In this document: positions 1 to 7,863 of the stretch, piece by piece
How the letters are laid out: the number at the start of each line of letters is the position of its first letter
Numbering within the stretch: position 1 is the first letter of the stretch
NCBI GenBank assembly: GCA_003533825.1
Contig: DQCG01000132.1
Coordinates: forward strand, 2,663 to 12,232
Length of the DNA: 9,570 nucleotides
From: Phycisphaerales bacterium
Lineage (GTDB): Bacteria; Planctomycetota; Phycisphaerae; Sedimentisphaerales; Anaerobacaceae
Direction: 5' to 3'
The notes under the pieces: model-generated
Told to the model about the DNA's origin: nothing
Databases searched by the model: none
Seen by the model: only the letters and a program-made list of their open reading frames with translations
Position numbers and translations under genes: made by a program

Positions 1-1907
1 GTAGCCTCGAAATATCCCGCCGTAGCCTGGCAGCTCACGGGCACACCTGCCAGCCTGAATATTTCGACATAATCATTTGCCTTTTTGGCTAAAGACCGCA
101 TCAGGACGACAATGTCACGATACTCGACGTCACGCAGGGTGCCCTGCTGTTCGTCATTTACCTGAAACTCGGCTTTGCCCGTATCGACCCCCACCATCCG
201 CCTGATACGCCGGGCTATCATTGCCGCCTGAGTCTGGCGGGAAGTGACAATATCCGGATTCTCATCTTCGGATTCTCCTGCCTGTTCGTTTTGCGAATCC
301 CGGCTCTTGCCGATTTTGTCAAGTATGTGGAACTCGATAATATTTTTCCCGCCGCCCGGCGCCTGAGCTTTGGATTTATCCGCCGGAGCAGGCTTCAATC
401 TGGACGACTCATCGTAGTCAATCTTAGTGAAAGATTCCGTCATAATGCGAGAAAATATATCGTTTACGAAATCGAGTATCCCTTTCGTCGAGCGGAAATT
501 CACATTGAGATCAACACGCAAACCAACCAGGGCATTCCCGGGATCGGACGAAGCCAGCTTTACCTGTTCGAGAAAAATATCCGGCATAGCCCCTCGAAAC
601 GCATAGATGCTTTGTTTGCCGTCTCCGACCCCCAGGATATTCCCGCCGGGACTAAGCATCTCGAGTATCCGCTGCTGAACTGCGTTGATATCCTGATATT
701 CGTCAACAGCTATATGTTTGTACCTCTGCCGAAGCGACAATGCCGTTTGCGAAGGGGCCGGCTCATCCTCCGACGAGGCCTCATCTGTCAAAAGTCTTAG
801 CGCATAATGTTCGAGGTCGGCAAAATCCAGGCAGTTCACCGCCCGCTTGGCCTGGCCGTACAACTGATCAAATTTCTTAATAAGCTCAACAAGCACGGCC
901 GTCTGCGGTCCAACCGAACCGCCGAGTCTGTCAAGATAGCCGGGATTTACGATTGCAAGCTCAGAAAGCTCCGCAAATGCCTCTACAGCATTTTTGGCCG
1001 TACTCTGAATTAGTGAGGCAATCGGTTCCGGCAGACCTTTGGCCTTACGCGTTGTGGGCTTTTGGAAATTCCTTATCGCCCCGGTACACTTATCCCAATG
1101 GCCGGCTTTCAACATCTCGATACATTTTACGACAGGCGCAACGTGGCTGTCCTGCAGTTTCTCATCCCAGCCAACATCGCCGCCTTCACTTTCGCAGAGT
1201 CTCCTGACGTGGTTAAGCTGATCGAGAATGCTCTGCAACTTGGCGGCAACGTTTTTTTTCTGTTTTTCACCGAGGTCGGCCGTAAAAGGATTGGTGAGTT
1301 CTGCAAGCAGGGATGCTTTTTCGTACCAGCTCTCCCGCGAGACAACTCCGTCCAGGAAATCGCTCAGCTCAATAATCCTGAACAGGAAACCGTCATTTGT
1401 ACGAAGGTCCCGCCGATACAAAAGTCTCTCAAGTGCATCCCGGATGCCGTTTTGCTCCCAGGCCCGGTCGATGGTCTTTTCGAGGACCTCCATTTTGAGC
1501 AGTTTCTGTTCGTCGGCGTCAATGACGCTGAAAGCCGGATCCAGATCGAGCTTGTAGAAATACTCGGTAATCAGCCGCTTGCAAAACGAATGTATCGTAC
1601 TGATCTCGGCGCCCTGGAGCAGCATAAGCTGGCGGCGAAGATGCGCATCCCGGTTTTCGAGAAATGCATCTCTCAACTGCCCGGCGATGCGGCAGCGCAT
1701 CTGCTCGGCGGCGGCTTCGGTAAACGTCAATACGAGGATGCTCCAGACGTCGGGGCATATCGATTTGTCGGAGACGATGTCGACACACCGGCCCGACAGC
1801 ACGGCGGTTTTTCCGGTGCCCGCCGAGGCGGTAACCAGAACATCGGCCCCGCGAGCGTCAATCGCCCGTTTCTGCTGCTCGGTCCATTCAATCCTCTTCT
1901 CAGCCAT
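1..1907 (-). CDS. addA: AddA helicase-nuclease subunit, N-terminal part (cut by window edge)
   Basis: This is the N-terminal ~635 residues of a UvrD/PcrA-type superfamily 1 helicase, read continuously from ATG at 1907 to the left edge without a stop. Visible motifs in order are the Walker A ASAGTGKT (residues 27-34), motif Ia LTFTEAAAEQM (60-70), STIHSFC (103-109), the Walker B region VDEYQD (401-406), motif III GDGKQSIYAFRGA (428-440) and NFRS of motif IV (470-473). The TIHSFC and GDGKQSIYAFRGA forms, plus the adjacent addB, identify AddA rather than UvrD or PcrA. Known family members are about 1,100-1,250 residues and carry a C-terminal RecB-like nuclease domain, so the later helicase motifs and the nuclease must lie beyond the window. 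AddA is the 3'-5' translocating motor of AddAB, which resects double-strand ends and loads RecA at Chi-like sites. The start overlaps the addB stop by 8 bases, and a purine-rich AGGGGGG lies just upstream at 1912-1918, so translation is probably coupled. Confidence 0.93.
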   Translation of the reverse strand, partial: MAEKRIEWTEQQKRAIDARGADVLVTASAGTGKTAVLSGRCVDIVSDKSICPDVWSILVLTFTEAAAEQMRCRIAGQLRDAFLENRDAHLRRQLMLLQGAEISTIHSFCKRLITEYFYKLDLDPAFSVIDADEQKLLKMEVLEKTIDRAWEQNGIRDALERLLYRRDLRTNDGFLFRIIELSDFLDGVVSRESWYEKASLLAELTNPFTADLGEKQKKNVAAKLQSILDQLNHVRRLCESEGGDVGWDEKLQDSHVAPVVKCIEMLKAGHWDKCTGAIRNFQKPTTRKAKGLPEPIASLIQSTAKNAVEAFAELSELAIVNPGYLDRLGGSVGPQTAVLVELIKKFDQLYGQAKRAVNCLDFADLEHYALRLLTDEASSEDEPAPSQTALSLRQRYKHIAVDEYQDINAVQQRILEMLSPGGNILGVGDGKQSIYAFRGAMPDIFLEQVKLASSDPGNALVGLRVDLNVNFRSTKGILDFVNDIFSRIMTESFTKIDYDESSRLKPAPADKSKAQAPGGGKNIIEFHILDKIGKSRDSQNEQAGESEDENPDIVTSRQTQAAMIARRIRRMVGVDTGKAEFQVNDEQQGTLRDVEYRDIVVLMRSLAKKANDYVEIFRLAGVPVSCQATAGYFEA

Positions 1908-4900
1908 CAATCCCCCCTGCTATTTCAAGAACCCGGGACTTACTCAGCGATTCCAGGAAATTGTAGTCGTTTATCTGCCAATCGAACCGGCAAACAGGCT
2001 TATATTTACAATAACTACACGGCGATACCTGGCCTAAGCGATATGGACTGACGTCGATTTTTCCTGAGACAATCTCCTGAGCCAATTGAATCATCTTTTG
2101 CTCGGCAAATCGGAGAAGCCCTTCGAAATCGTTCGGCTTCAACGCCCCGCTTATAGCGTAATTTCCATACTGCTGGTCTTTTGAGGTGATGCGGAAACTG
2201 TAAAATCTGCTCCAGCCGGAATCCGTCCTGCTATCTAACTGCCGGTAGAACCCGCCATCAAAAATTCCTTTTGCCTTATATTCAAATTTGTCGTTTCTCT
2301 TTGACAGCTCGCCGAGCGTGGCCTTCCTAGGGCTCACTTCGATCGGCATATAGAATGCGCCCGCCACATTTTTCGTGTCCGGGCCGGCTGCATTACGAAC
2401 TGCCAGCATGTAAATCGGCAACTGCATATCCAGGCCGTGGGAGAACTCCGACCAGCTAAAGGATGTATCCCGGCGCTTATAATCGAAAACCAGCGCAACC
2501 TTCTCGCCGTCAATATCCGCAAAATCAAGCCGGTCGATCTTGCCGTCCAGCGACAGCACTCGCTTATCCGGAAGGACAATCTCGTAATTGCCGAGCGTCT
2601 CACTCGCGTCCCCAACCCGTCCGAATGAGACTTCCGAGAGACTCGGTCTGAAACTTCCCGCCCGCACCATTCGGGCAATAGCCAAAACACAATCTTCGAG
2701 TGCCCTGCCGGCGGAATTTATGATGAATTCGTTATAGCCCCGGCGGCTGACAAAATTCGATATAAAAGAATCTTTCTTCGTGAGCTTTTCGATTTCTTCT
2801 CTCAGAAGTTTTATAAGCCCGCCATCGTCAGTCGCCGCAAAGTCTTTTCCTTCAGCATTAAGCCGCTTCAGCAAAGCATCCAGAACGCGATGATAGAAGC
2901 TTCCCAGGTCCAGCGGCTCGAACTTGAATTCCTGCCGCTCTTTCAGCTCCAGTATGTATCGGGCGAAATACTGATACGGACATGCGGCAAAAGTCCCCAG
3001 CCTCGTTGCCGAGCTTTTTATCTGCGGCCCGAAAAGCCTCTCGACAACGTCGCTCTCCAACCGTGCGCAGTTGTCGTAATTTATCGCAGAGTAAATATTC
3101 GAACCCAATTCCGCAAGCTGCTCATCAGAGCAAATCGCATCCAGCAGCTCGCCGTATCGGCTGTTGTCACAAGCTTCGGGCAAAATATAATCCCTGCCAA
3201 GCCCGCTGCATAGCAGCCCCGAAAGCTCGGCCTCGTTATGAACCTTTTCAACATCGACCTGCCGGCCCGCGATTGATTCTTCGCTGAGATTCTCAAACAA
3301 CGATTCGAGATCTCCAACGAACTGGGAACGGGCAGCAGCAGCTCCCTTATCGTCAATGGAGGGATATGTCACACACAGAAATCGCGAAGGCCTGGTAAAT
3401 GCAATGTAGGCCAGATACTGTCGTTCGGCGAGGATTTGACTTGACGCCGCCGCCAGCACAAAATCCGCCGACTCGGCGGCGATGCGGTCCTCATCGGTCA
3501 AAATACTGTCCGAAGCAATAGGCACCGGAAACTGCCTTTGCGTAGCCCCGACCAGGAAAACCGCTTTCAAATCGGGATGCCGGCTGCGCTCGATGGAGCC
3601 GACAAGCACCTGGTCCAAAGTCGGGGGAATGAAAGCCAGCGTCAACTGGGAAAAAGCCGATTGTATAATCGCAAGATAATCCTCCGCCTTCATCGTTTGT
3701 CCGGCGAAAACTTCGACAAGCTCGTCAAATATATCGAGAAACTGATTGTAAAATTGCCGATGCTCATCGGCAGCGGCAAGGTCCTTTTTCTCGTTGGCCT
3801 GCTTAATCCAACCGCCGATCGTTTCTTTAACATCAAGCTGCTCAAAAAAATTGAAGACAGCCCGCGAGAACTCTTCGGCGCCGAGTTTTTTTGATGGCTC
3901 GCCTGCCGGGCACAGGCTTTCCCGAAGCTCCAGCAAGGGCCGGCCTACTCTCTCGCGAATATCGTTAATTCGTCCCTCGTCGAACCGCTCATTGTCCCTG
4001 CCTGCAAAATTCCACTGCTTGTCACTCTGCCAGTCACGGGCCGATATGCCGAATGCAAGACAGTAATTTTCAAGCAGATCGATATCGTAACGCTCTATGG
4101 GCACGAGGTCGGCTTTAAGATAGGCAAATATGTCGCCGTATGCAAAGCCGCCGATCACACCCTGCAGGGCCGAAGAGACGAGCTGAACAACCGGATGGTG
4201 GTTCAGCGGCCTTCGCTTGTCGATGAAAAACGGCACGCCGTAGTCGTCAAAATAAGCCCTGATGTAGTGTTCATACCTGCCGATATCCGATGCGATTACC
4301 GCAATGTCACGATAACGAAAATCTTTCTCCTTCACCAGCCTGAGTATCTGCCCGGCGACAAACCGGACCTCCGCCCGCTCATTCGGCGCCGATATAACGC
4401 TGATGCCGTCTGGCGCCGGCATTTTGTGAGCTTCCGGCTTGAAAATATTACGTTCTACGTGGGCAAGCCGGGGACAGCCGGAGAATCTTATCGCCTCACC
4501 AAGGATGACCGGCCCGGCTACTTTCAGCTTGCTCTCTTTGACGATATCGAAGAGATCGCCGTATACCCGTTCGGTTGGATTGAACAAACCGGCCGCATCG
4601 AGGCCTCCAGAGGCGGGATTGTTAATATCGATATCCGACGGATCCAGACAAATCGCGATTTTCGCATCTGCCACCACTTTCAGCAATTCAGTGAGAATCG
4701 CAAGCTCGGCCGTCGTGAAGCCAGCAAAGCCGTCAACCCATAACTTCGCACCTCTGACGAAATTTGCCGCCGAGACCGCGCGGCAGGCATGCATCAATTG
4801 TGCATCCGGATCGAGAAAATCCCCCTCGATGAACTTAAGGTATTCCCTGAAAATCAGGCCGATGTCGGTAAACTTCATGACGGCTAAATGATTACGCTCG

Positions 4901-5340
4901 TCTTTGGCCAGCTCGCATATTAGCTGCTCAATATCGTCGGGGGTTTTTGCATACTGGTGCAGTTCTGTAATCGTCTGCGCCATTTGCCGGGACAGGCCGG
5001 GCCGGACCGCTGCGGCACCAAAGAGCTGCAATTTACTCTGATTGTCACGCAGGAGCCGGTGGATGATCATTTGCCGGCCGATACGTGAAAGCTTAGGCAT
5101 GGCCGTATTTTTACCGAGCAGCAAAAATTGCAGCCGGTCGAACGAGAGCACATGCAGCCTGTTATAGCCGGCGATTCTTTCGTCGGCCAGGATCGCACGT
5201 TCCGCCTGATAGCTCGCCTGCTCGGGAACCAGCAGAATCAACTCTTGCTCGCTCTGCTCCAGCAATGCATCGACAATCTGCCGGACACAATAACGAGTCT
5301 TTCCCGTACCGCTTCTTCCAAGAATAAACTGAACCGCCAT
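1900..5340 (-). CDS. addB: AddB helicase-nuclease subunit
   Basis: This is the partner of AddA in the cytoplasmic AddAB complex for double-strand-end resection. The protein opens with the Walker A motif GRSGTGKT (residues 8-15), has the long inactivated-helicase middle that reads Chi in studied homologues, and ends in a RecB-family nuclease. Nuclease residues are visible: GKIDRLD (D936), FDYK (D953, K955) and QLPIY (Q973-Y977). Four cysteines fit the known AddB iron-sulfur cluster: C787 in the ACPYQYF segment, then C1108, C1111 and C1117 in a CX2CX5C pattern at the C terminus. The length of 1,146 residues is close to characterised AddB proteins (about 1,160). The open frame extends upstream to a TTG at 5412, but homologues begin directly with the GRSG segment, so I chose ATG 5340; ATG 5349 is also possible. 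Both the nuclease and the cluster residues look intact, so the subunit is probably functional. Confidence 0.93.
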   Translation of the reverse strand: MAVQFILGRSGTGKTRYCVRQIVDALLEQSEQELILLVPEQASYQAERAILADERIAGYNRLHVLSFDRLQFLLLGKNTAMPKLSRIGRQMIIHRLLRDNQSKLQLFGAAAVRPGLSRQMAQTITELHQYAKTPDDIEQLICELAKDERNHLAVMKFTDIGLIFREYLKFIEGDFLDPDAQLMHACRAVSAANFVRGAKLWVDGFAGFTTAELAILTELLKVVADAKIAICLDPSDIDINNPASGGLDAAGLFNPTERVYGDLFDIVKESKLKVAGPVILGEAIRFSGCPRLAHVERNIFKPEAHKMPAPDGISVISAPNERAEVRFVAGQILRLVKEKDFRYRDIAVIASDIGRYEHYIRAYFDDYGVPFFIDKRRPLNHHPVVQLVSSALQGVIGGFAYGDIFAYLKADLVPIERYDIDLLENYCLAFGISARDWQSDKQWNFAGRDNERFDEGRINDIRERVGRPLLELRESLCPAGEPSKKLGAEEFSRAVFNFFEQLDVKETIGGWIKQANEKKDLAAADEHRQFYNQFLDIFDELVEVFAGQTMKAEDYLAIIQSAFSQLTLAFIPPTLDQVLVGSIERSRHPDLKAVFLVGATQRQFPVPIASDSILTDEDRIAAESADFVLAAASSQILAERQYLAYIAFTRPSRFLCVTYPSIDDKGAAAARSQFVGDLESLFENLSEESIAGRQVDVEKVHNEAELSGLLCSGLGRDYILPEACDNSRYGELLDAICSDEQLAELGSNIYSAINYDNCARLESDVVERLFGPQIKSSATRLGTFAACPYQYFARYILELKERQEFKFEPLDLGSFYHRVLDALLKRLNAEGKDFAATDDGGLIKLLREEIEKLTKKDSFISNFVSRRGYNEFIINSAGRALEDCVLAIARMVRAGSFRPSLSEVSFGRVGDASETLGNYEIVLPDKRVLSLDGKIDRLDFADIDGEKVALVFDYKRRDTSFSWSEFSHGLDMQLPIYMLAVRNAAGPDTKNVAGAFYMPIEVSPRKATLGELSKRNDKFEYKAKGIFDGGFYRQLDSRTDSGWSRFYSFRITSKDQQYGNYAISGALKPNDFEGLLRFAEQKMIQLAQEIVSGKIDVSPYRLGQVSPCSYCKYKPVCRFDWQINDYNFLESLSKSRVLEIAGGIDG

Positions 5341-5439
5341 AGGGACCATCCCTGATCTGAAATTAGTCTTTCCTCCCTTTTTATCACAAACATCGGCGGC
5401 TTTCAACCTCAACAGGGAGAATCTTTGCCGGTTCAGATT

Positions 5440-6339
5440 TTATCTTCGCACTCCCGGGGTGCCTATAAATCCCGGGTCATCCGTCCGGTTATCGCGCTGA
5501 CCGAATATATTTCGAACAATATCCTGAATCTCGCTCTCGCCGGGATATGTAATGACTACAAAGCTCTCAAGTTTATACTCCTGCTCGAGCCCAGACCTGA
5601 CATACAATTCCGCCCTTTTGGGCAGACTGGTCCTGGCATCGACGAAAACCCGCCACCTCCTATACAAAACCACTTCTGATGCCGTGTCCTGCTGTGCCCA
5701 GAGCAGCTCATAGACTTCGCTGCCGGGGACGGCAGCCGTCACTGCCGGGTCGCTGATGCGTTTCCATTGAGCCTTCTCGGGAATGTCTCTAATATAGGAG
5801 AAGGGAAATATGCCGGAAAGCGGGGTTACGGACTCTTCAAGTTCGGCGAGCATCGGTTCGGTCAGCTCTTGTGTCTGAACGGCAGACAGATACATCGTCA
5901 TTTTGACTTCGTTCGGAATATCCCACATAGCGAATTGTGCCTGATTGCCGCTTCCGGTTTTGAATAGTCGCATTTTCATACTCTGCGACGTCCAGGCTTG
6001 CTGATATGGGATTTTCTGGCCGGCCTTAAACGTGGAGACGCAGACATTTTCGGCATTGCCGAACGTTCCGCAGAGTTCTTCGACAGTGACAGGATCTTTG
6101 CTCAGCGTGCTGAAGAACAAGGCGAAAGAAATCACAATCATCGCTGCGACGGCAGCCGGCACGGCAATTCTGCTCTTTAAAAACGTTCGCCAAACGCCGG
6201 TGCCGGTCGTCGGCTGCTGCACGTGCACCGCCCCGCGAAGTGCCGAGAACGCATCGTCAAGAATGTGCTTATCCGTCCCAGTTTTTGTTGTCAGGTGCAA
6301 GTCGGCAATTGCACGTTCTAAATTGTCGGCAGGATTCAT
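5440..6339 (-). CDS. Single-pass membrane protein in the anti-sigma position
   Basis: This 299-residue protein follows the ECF sigma gene by 4 bases, and its strong Shine-Dalgarno sequence lies inside the last codons of that gene. It has a short cytoplasmic-type N-terminal part (1-56), one hydrophobic segment at about 57-79 that should cross the inner membrane, and a ~220-residue outer part. The C-terminal stretch (about 208-275), with WRVFVDARTSLPKRAEL followed by a YPGESEI segment, resembles the outer domains of planctomycete proteins coupled to ECF sigma factors and recalls the LolA/RseB-like lipoprotein-sorting fold. That resemblance is from memory and not tested. I see no zinc-binding HxxxCxxC motif, so it is not a classic ZAS-domain anti-sigma factor. 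Cysteines 90 and 100 lie just outside the membrane and could form a disulfide. The likely role is to hold or sense for the sigma factor, inferred mainly from position and topology. Confidence 0.7.
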   Translation of the reverse strand: MNPADNLERAIADLHLTTKTGTDKHILDDAFSALRGAVHVQQPTTGTGVWRTFLKSRIAVPAAVAAMIVISFALFFSTLSKDPVTVEELCGTFGNAENVCVSTFKAGQKIPYQQAWTSQSMKMRLFKTGSGNQAQFAMWDIPNEVKMTMYLSAVQTQELTEPMLAELEESVTPLSGIFPFSYIRDIPEKAQWKRISDPAVTAAVPGSEVYELLWAQQDTASEVVLYRRWRVFVDARTSLPKRAELYVRSGLEQEYKLESFVVITYPGESEIQDIVRNIFGQRDNRTDDPGFIGTPGVRR

Positions 6340-6343
6340 TCTT

Positions 6344-6877
6344 TCATCTCTCCTTTAAGATTGTCCGCAGTTTTTCAAGCCCATAACGGTATCTGCCCTG
6401 GACGGTGCTCAGCGGGATCCCCTGCATTAGGGCGATTTCCTTAAATTTCATCCCGGCATTCAAATGCAGCACGATTGTCTCCTGCTGCTCCAGCGGCAGC
6501 CGGGCCAATGCGTCGGTCAATCGCCCGGCTTCTTCGCCAAATACCGCCGATTGCTCGGGGCCATCAGAATCCGCGGCAAACTGGCCCGCTTCTTCAAGCT
6601 CAACAAGATGATGCTTTTTTTTACGGAACTGATCCCGTACGCGGTTGACAACGCTGGCGATTAAATAGTTCCGCAAGCTGCCCCGAAGCTGAAGACTCCC
6701 GATGCCGCCGGCAAATGAAACAAAGACATCATGCAGAACATCCTCTGCGGCGTACGTATCGTGCAGCATAGAAGCGGCAATCGTCAGCAGGTTATCTTTG
6801 TACTCCATATATATCCGGCGCAGGGCATCTTTGCTGCCTTGCTTGAGTTCCTGTATTAGACGCTTTTCATCCAGCAT
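6344..6877 (-). CDS. ECF-family RNA polymerase sigma factor
   Basis: This 177-residue protein has the two-domain layout of an extracytoplasmic-function (sigma-70 group 4) factor. Region 2 spans roughly residues 18-85 and includes AEDVLHDVFVSF (44-55), where -10 recognition and core binding occur; NYLIASVVNRVRDQFRKKK follows at 70-88. A poorly conserved acidic linker (about 92-116) leads to region 4 (about 117-172), with LPLEQQETIVLHL and a helix-turn-helix in FKEIALMQGIPLSTVQGR (145-162) for -35 recognition. The size is typical. It directly precedes a membrane protein that probably controls it, and addB-addA lie further downstream on the same strand. No strong ribosome binding site precedes ATG 6877, which leaves the start slightly uncertain, but residues 8-30 already match region 2 so a much later start is unlikely. 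The target regulon cannot be told from sequence. Confidence 0.9.
   Translation of the reverse strand: MLDEKRLIQELKQGSKDALRRIYMEYKDNLLTIAASMLHDTYAAEDVLHDVFVSFAGGIGSLQLRGSLRNYLIASVVNRVRDQFRKKKHHLVELEEAGQFAADSDGPEQSAVFGEEAGRLTDALARLPLEQQETIVLHLNAGMKFKEIALMQGIPLSTVQGRYRYGLEKLRTILKER
6350..6354 (-). promoter_or_regulatory. Ribosome binding site inside the sigma gene
   Basis: AGGAG lies 10 bases upstream of ATG 6339 and is built into the last sense codons (AAG GAG AGA) of the sigma factor gene. This supports the chosen start of the membrane protein and suggests coupled translation of the two. Confidence 0.75.
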
Positions 6878-7047
6878 CTAAGTTCAGCCTAAAGAGCCTC
6901 GGAATCAACTTACCTACTCATATGACGCAGTAGCACGAACTTTAATCTATAAAAAATTACATCTTTCCGCCAGATTTATTCCAGAAAGCCTCAAAAGGCC
7001 TCTCGATGTGAAATATTCCCTTGCTTTTCCACGAAAAAGACTGAAAA

Positions 7048-7074
7048 TATCATCGTCAACCGAGACGATTGATA
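7048..7074. repeat. Imperfect palindrome in the sigma/miniprotein intergenic region
   Basis: ATCGTC (7052-7057) and GACGAT (7064-7069) are perfect 6-base inverted arms around a 6-base loop. TATC (7048-7051) and GATA (7071-7074) extend the stem after one unpaired base at 7070. It sits in the 246-base gap between the divergent sigma gene (start 6877) and the miniprotein (start 7124). It could be an operator or an RNA hairpin; no U-run follows on either strand, so it is not a standard terminator. The rest of the gap is A/T-rich, and I could not identify a convincing promoter in it on either strand. Confidence 0.35.
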
Positions 7075-7123
7075 ATTTAAAACCGACCAAAACAAGGTCA
7101 AATAAGTTAGGAAGCAAGTAGCG

Positions 7124-7222
7124 ATGCTTGGTGTTTTATTGGGGCAAAATGAAGTTCTGGTACTCATAATTATTACCGCGGTCGTGGTCTTTTTACTGGC
7201 CCGAGGTCGAAAACGCCGATAA
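7124..7222 (+). CDS. Putative 32-residue single-pass membrane miniprotein
   Basis: A short open frame runs from ATG 7124 to TAA 7222. The product has a polar start with N9 and E10, a hydrophobic run VLVLIIITAVVVFLLA at 11-26 long enough to cross a membrane, and a strongly basic tail RGRKRR (27-32), which by the positive-inside rule would face the cytoplasm. An AGGA lies 11 bases upstream of the ATG, a little far for an ideal ribosome binding site. The layout recalls the N-terminal anchor of TatA-type proteins, but the amphipathic helix and the FG hinge are missing, so I do not assign that function. It is transcribed divergently from the sigma gene and converges on arfB, with only 22 bases between the two stops. 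Chance alone could give a frame this short; the clean topology is the argument for coding. Confidence 0.45.
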   Translation: MLGVLLGQNEVLVLIIITAVVVFLLARGRKRR

Positions 7223-7244
7223 CGTCTACCCTCTTCTTGCTGCT

Positions 7245-7679
7245 CTAATCTGCGAAATCTCCTGCCGGATTCTTTTTTGCCCTCTGTTGCTTTAACAGGC
7301 TCCGCCGCCTCTTTTGCTCCAACCGCCGCTGCTTCGCTGCATACGAGATCTTACTCTTTTTCCGTATGGGCCGGGTTTTCAGAGCATCGGTGAGTAACTG
7401 CTGCAATCGCTCGACGGCAGCATTGCGATTTGCCCTTTGAGTTCTGAACTTTTGCGAGACAACTCTCAGTACGCCATTCTTGTCGGTCCGCGTCGCCAGG
7501 CGGGCGAGTATCCTCTGCTTTTGCCAATCGGAGAGACTCGGGCAGTTAGCCACATCGAAGAAAAGCGTTACCCGGGTATTGACCTTGTTGATATTCTGCC
7601 CCCCCGGCCCGCTGCTCCGGGAGGCTTTGAATACAAGCTCATCGTTATTGATAAATGTGTCACCAGTTATTTCAATCAT
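7245..7679 (-). CDS. arfB: ArfB-type peptidyl-tRNA hydrolase (ribosome rescue)
   Basis: The protein belongs to the codon-independent release factor family (ArfB/YaeJ/ICT1), which hydrolyses peptidyl-tRNA on ribosomes stalled without a stop codon. The catalytic segment SRSSGPGGQNINKVNT (residues 20-35) contains the GGQ (26-28) that enters the peptidyl transferase centre. Unlike RF1 and RF2 it lacks the stop-codon recognition domains. It ends in a very basic tail (about 104-144, rich in K, R and Q), which in characterised homologues occupies the empty mRNA channel. The length of 144 residues matches E. coli ArfB (140). The frame extends to a TTG at 7718, but family members begin close to the beta strand before GGQ, so ATG 7679 is preferred; the ribosome binding site there is weak. 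It is a single gene, divergent from the RraA-like gene across 184 bases. Confidence 0.88.
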   Translation of the reverse strand: MIEITGDTFINNDELVFKASRSSGPGGQNINKVNTRVTLFFDVANCPSLSDWQKQRILARLATRTDKNGVLRVVSQKFRTQRANRNAAVERLQQLLTDALKTRPIRKKSKISYAAKQRRLEQKRRRSLLKQQRAKKNPAGDFAD

Positions 7680-7762
7680 CGCTTTTACTTCGTAATCCGG
7701 TTTTCCATGCCGTGCCAACCTATCTTAATATCTCGAAATAATCAAGAGCTTCCCTTTTTGCC

Positions 7763-7790
7763 TTGTACCGGAGCGGCAAGAGCATATATT
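7763..7790 (+). promoter_or_regulatory. Possible promoter of the RraA-like gene
   Basis: TTGTAC (7763-7768) and TATATT (7785-7790) are spaced by 16 bases. The -10 element is five of six to the housekeeping consensus, but the -35 is only three of six. The gene starts 73 bases downstream at 7864. This is a weak call from pattern alone; the rest of the 184-base gap between arfB and this gene shows only A/T-rich sequence. Confidence 0.25.
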
Positions 7791-7850
7791 ATTAACGTTC
7801 TAATATTGTATCGACCATAAAAACAAGCTGGTTTGAACATTCGCAAATTT

Positions 7851-7855
7851 GGGAG
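7851..7855 (+). promoter_or_regulatory. Ribosome binding site that fixes the RraA-like start
   Basis: GGGAG is 8 bases upstream of ATG 7864. The frame could be extended to TTG 7849, but that codon overlaps this site, so ATG 7864 is the better start and places the signal-like hydrophobic segment correctly near the N terminus. Confidence 0.65.
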
Positions 7856-7863
7856 ACAAGAAA

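Noticed and set aside
1062..2051. Long plus-strand open frame of 329 codons opposite addA and the end of addB
   Set aside because: It lies wholly antisense to clear helicase and nuclease motifs and shows no recognisable domain; long antisense frames are common opposite such genes.
4195..4743. Plus-strand open frame of 182 codons inside addB
   Set aside because: It is antisense to the continuous addB reading frame, with no motif of its own.
7124..7222. Assignment of the miniprotein as TatA
   Set aside because: The hydrophobic span is similar, but the amphipathic helix and FG hinge of TatA are absent.
7437..7820. Plus-strand frame of 127 codons opposite arfB
   Set aside because: It overlaps the GGQ-containing arfB on the other strand and has no recognisable features.
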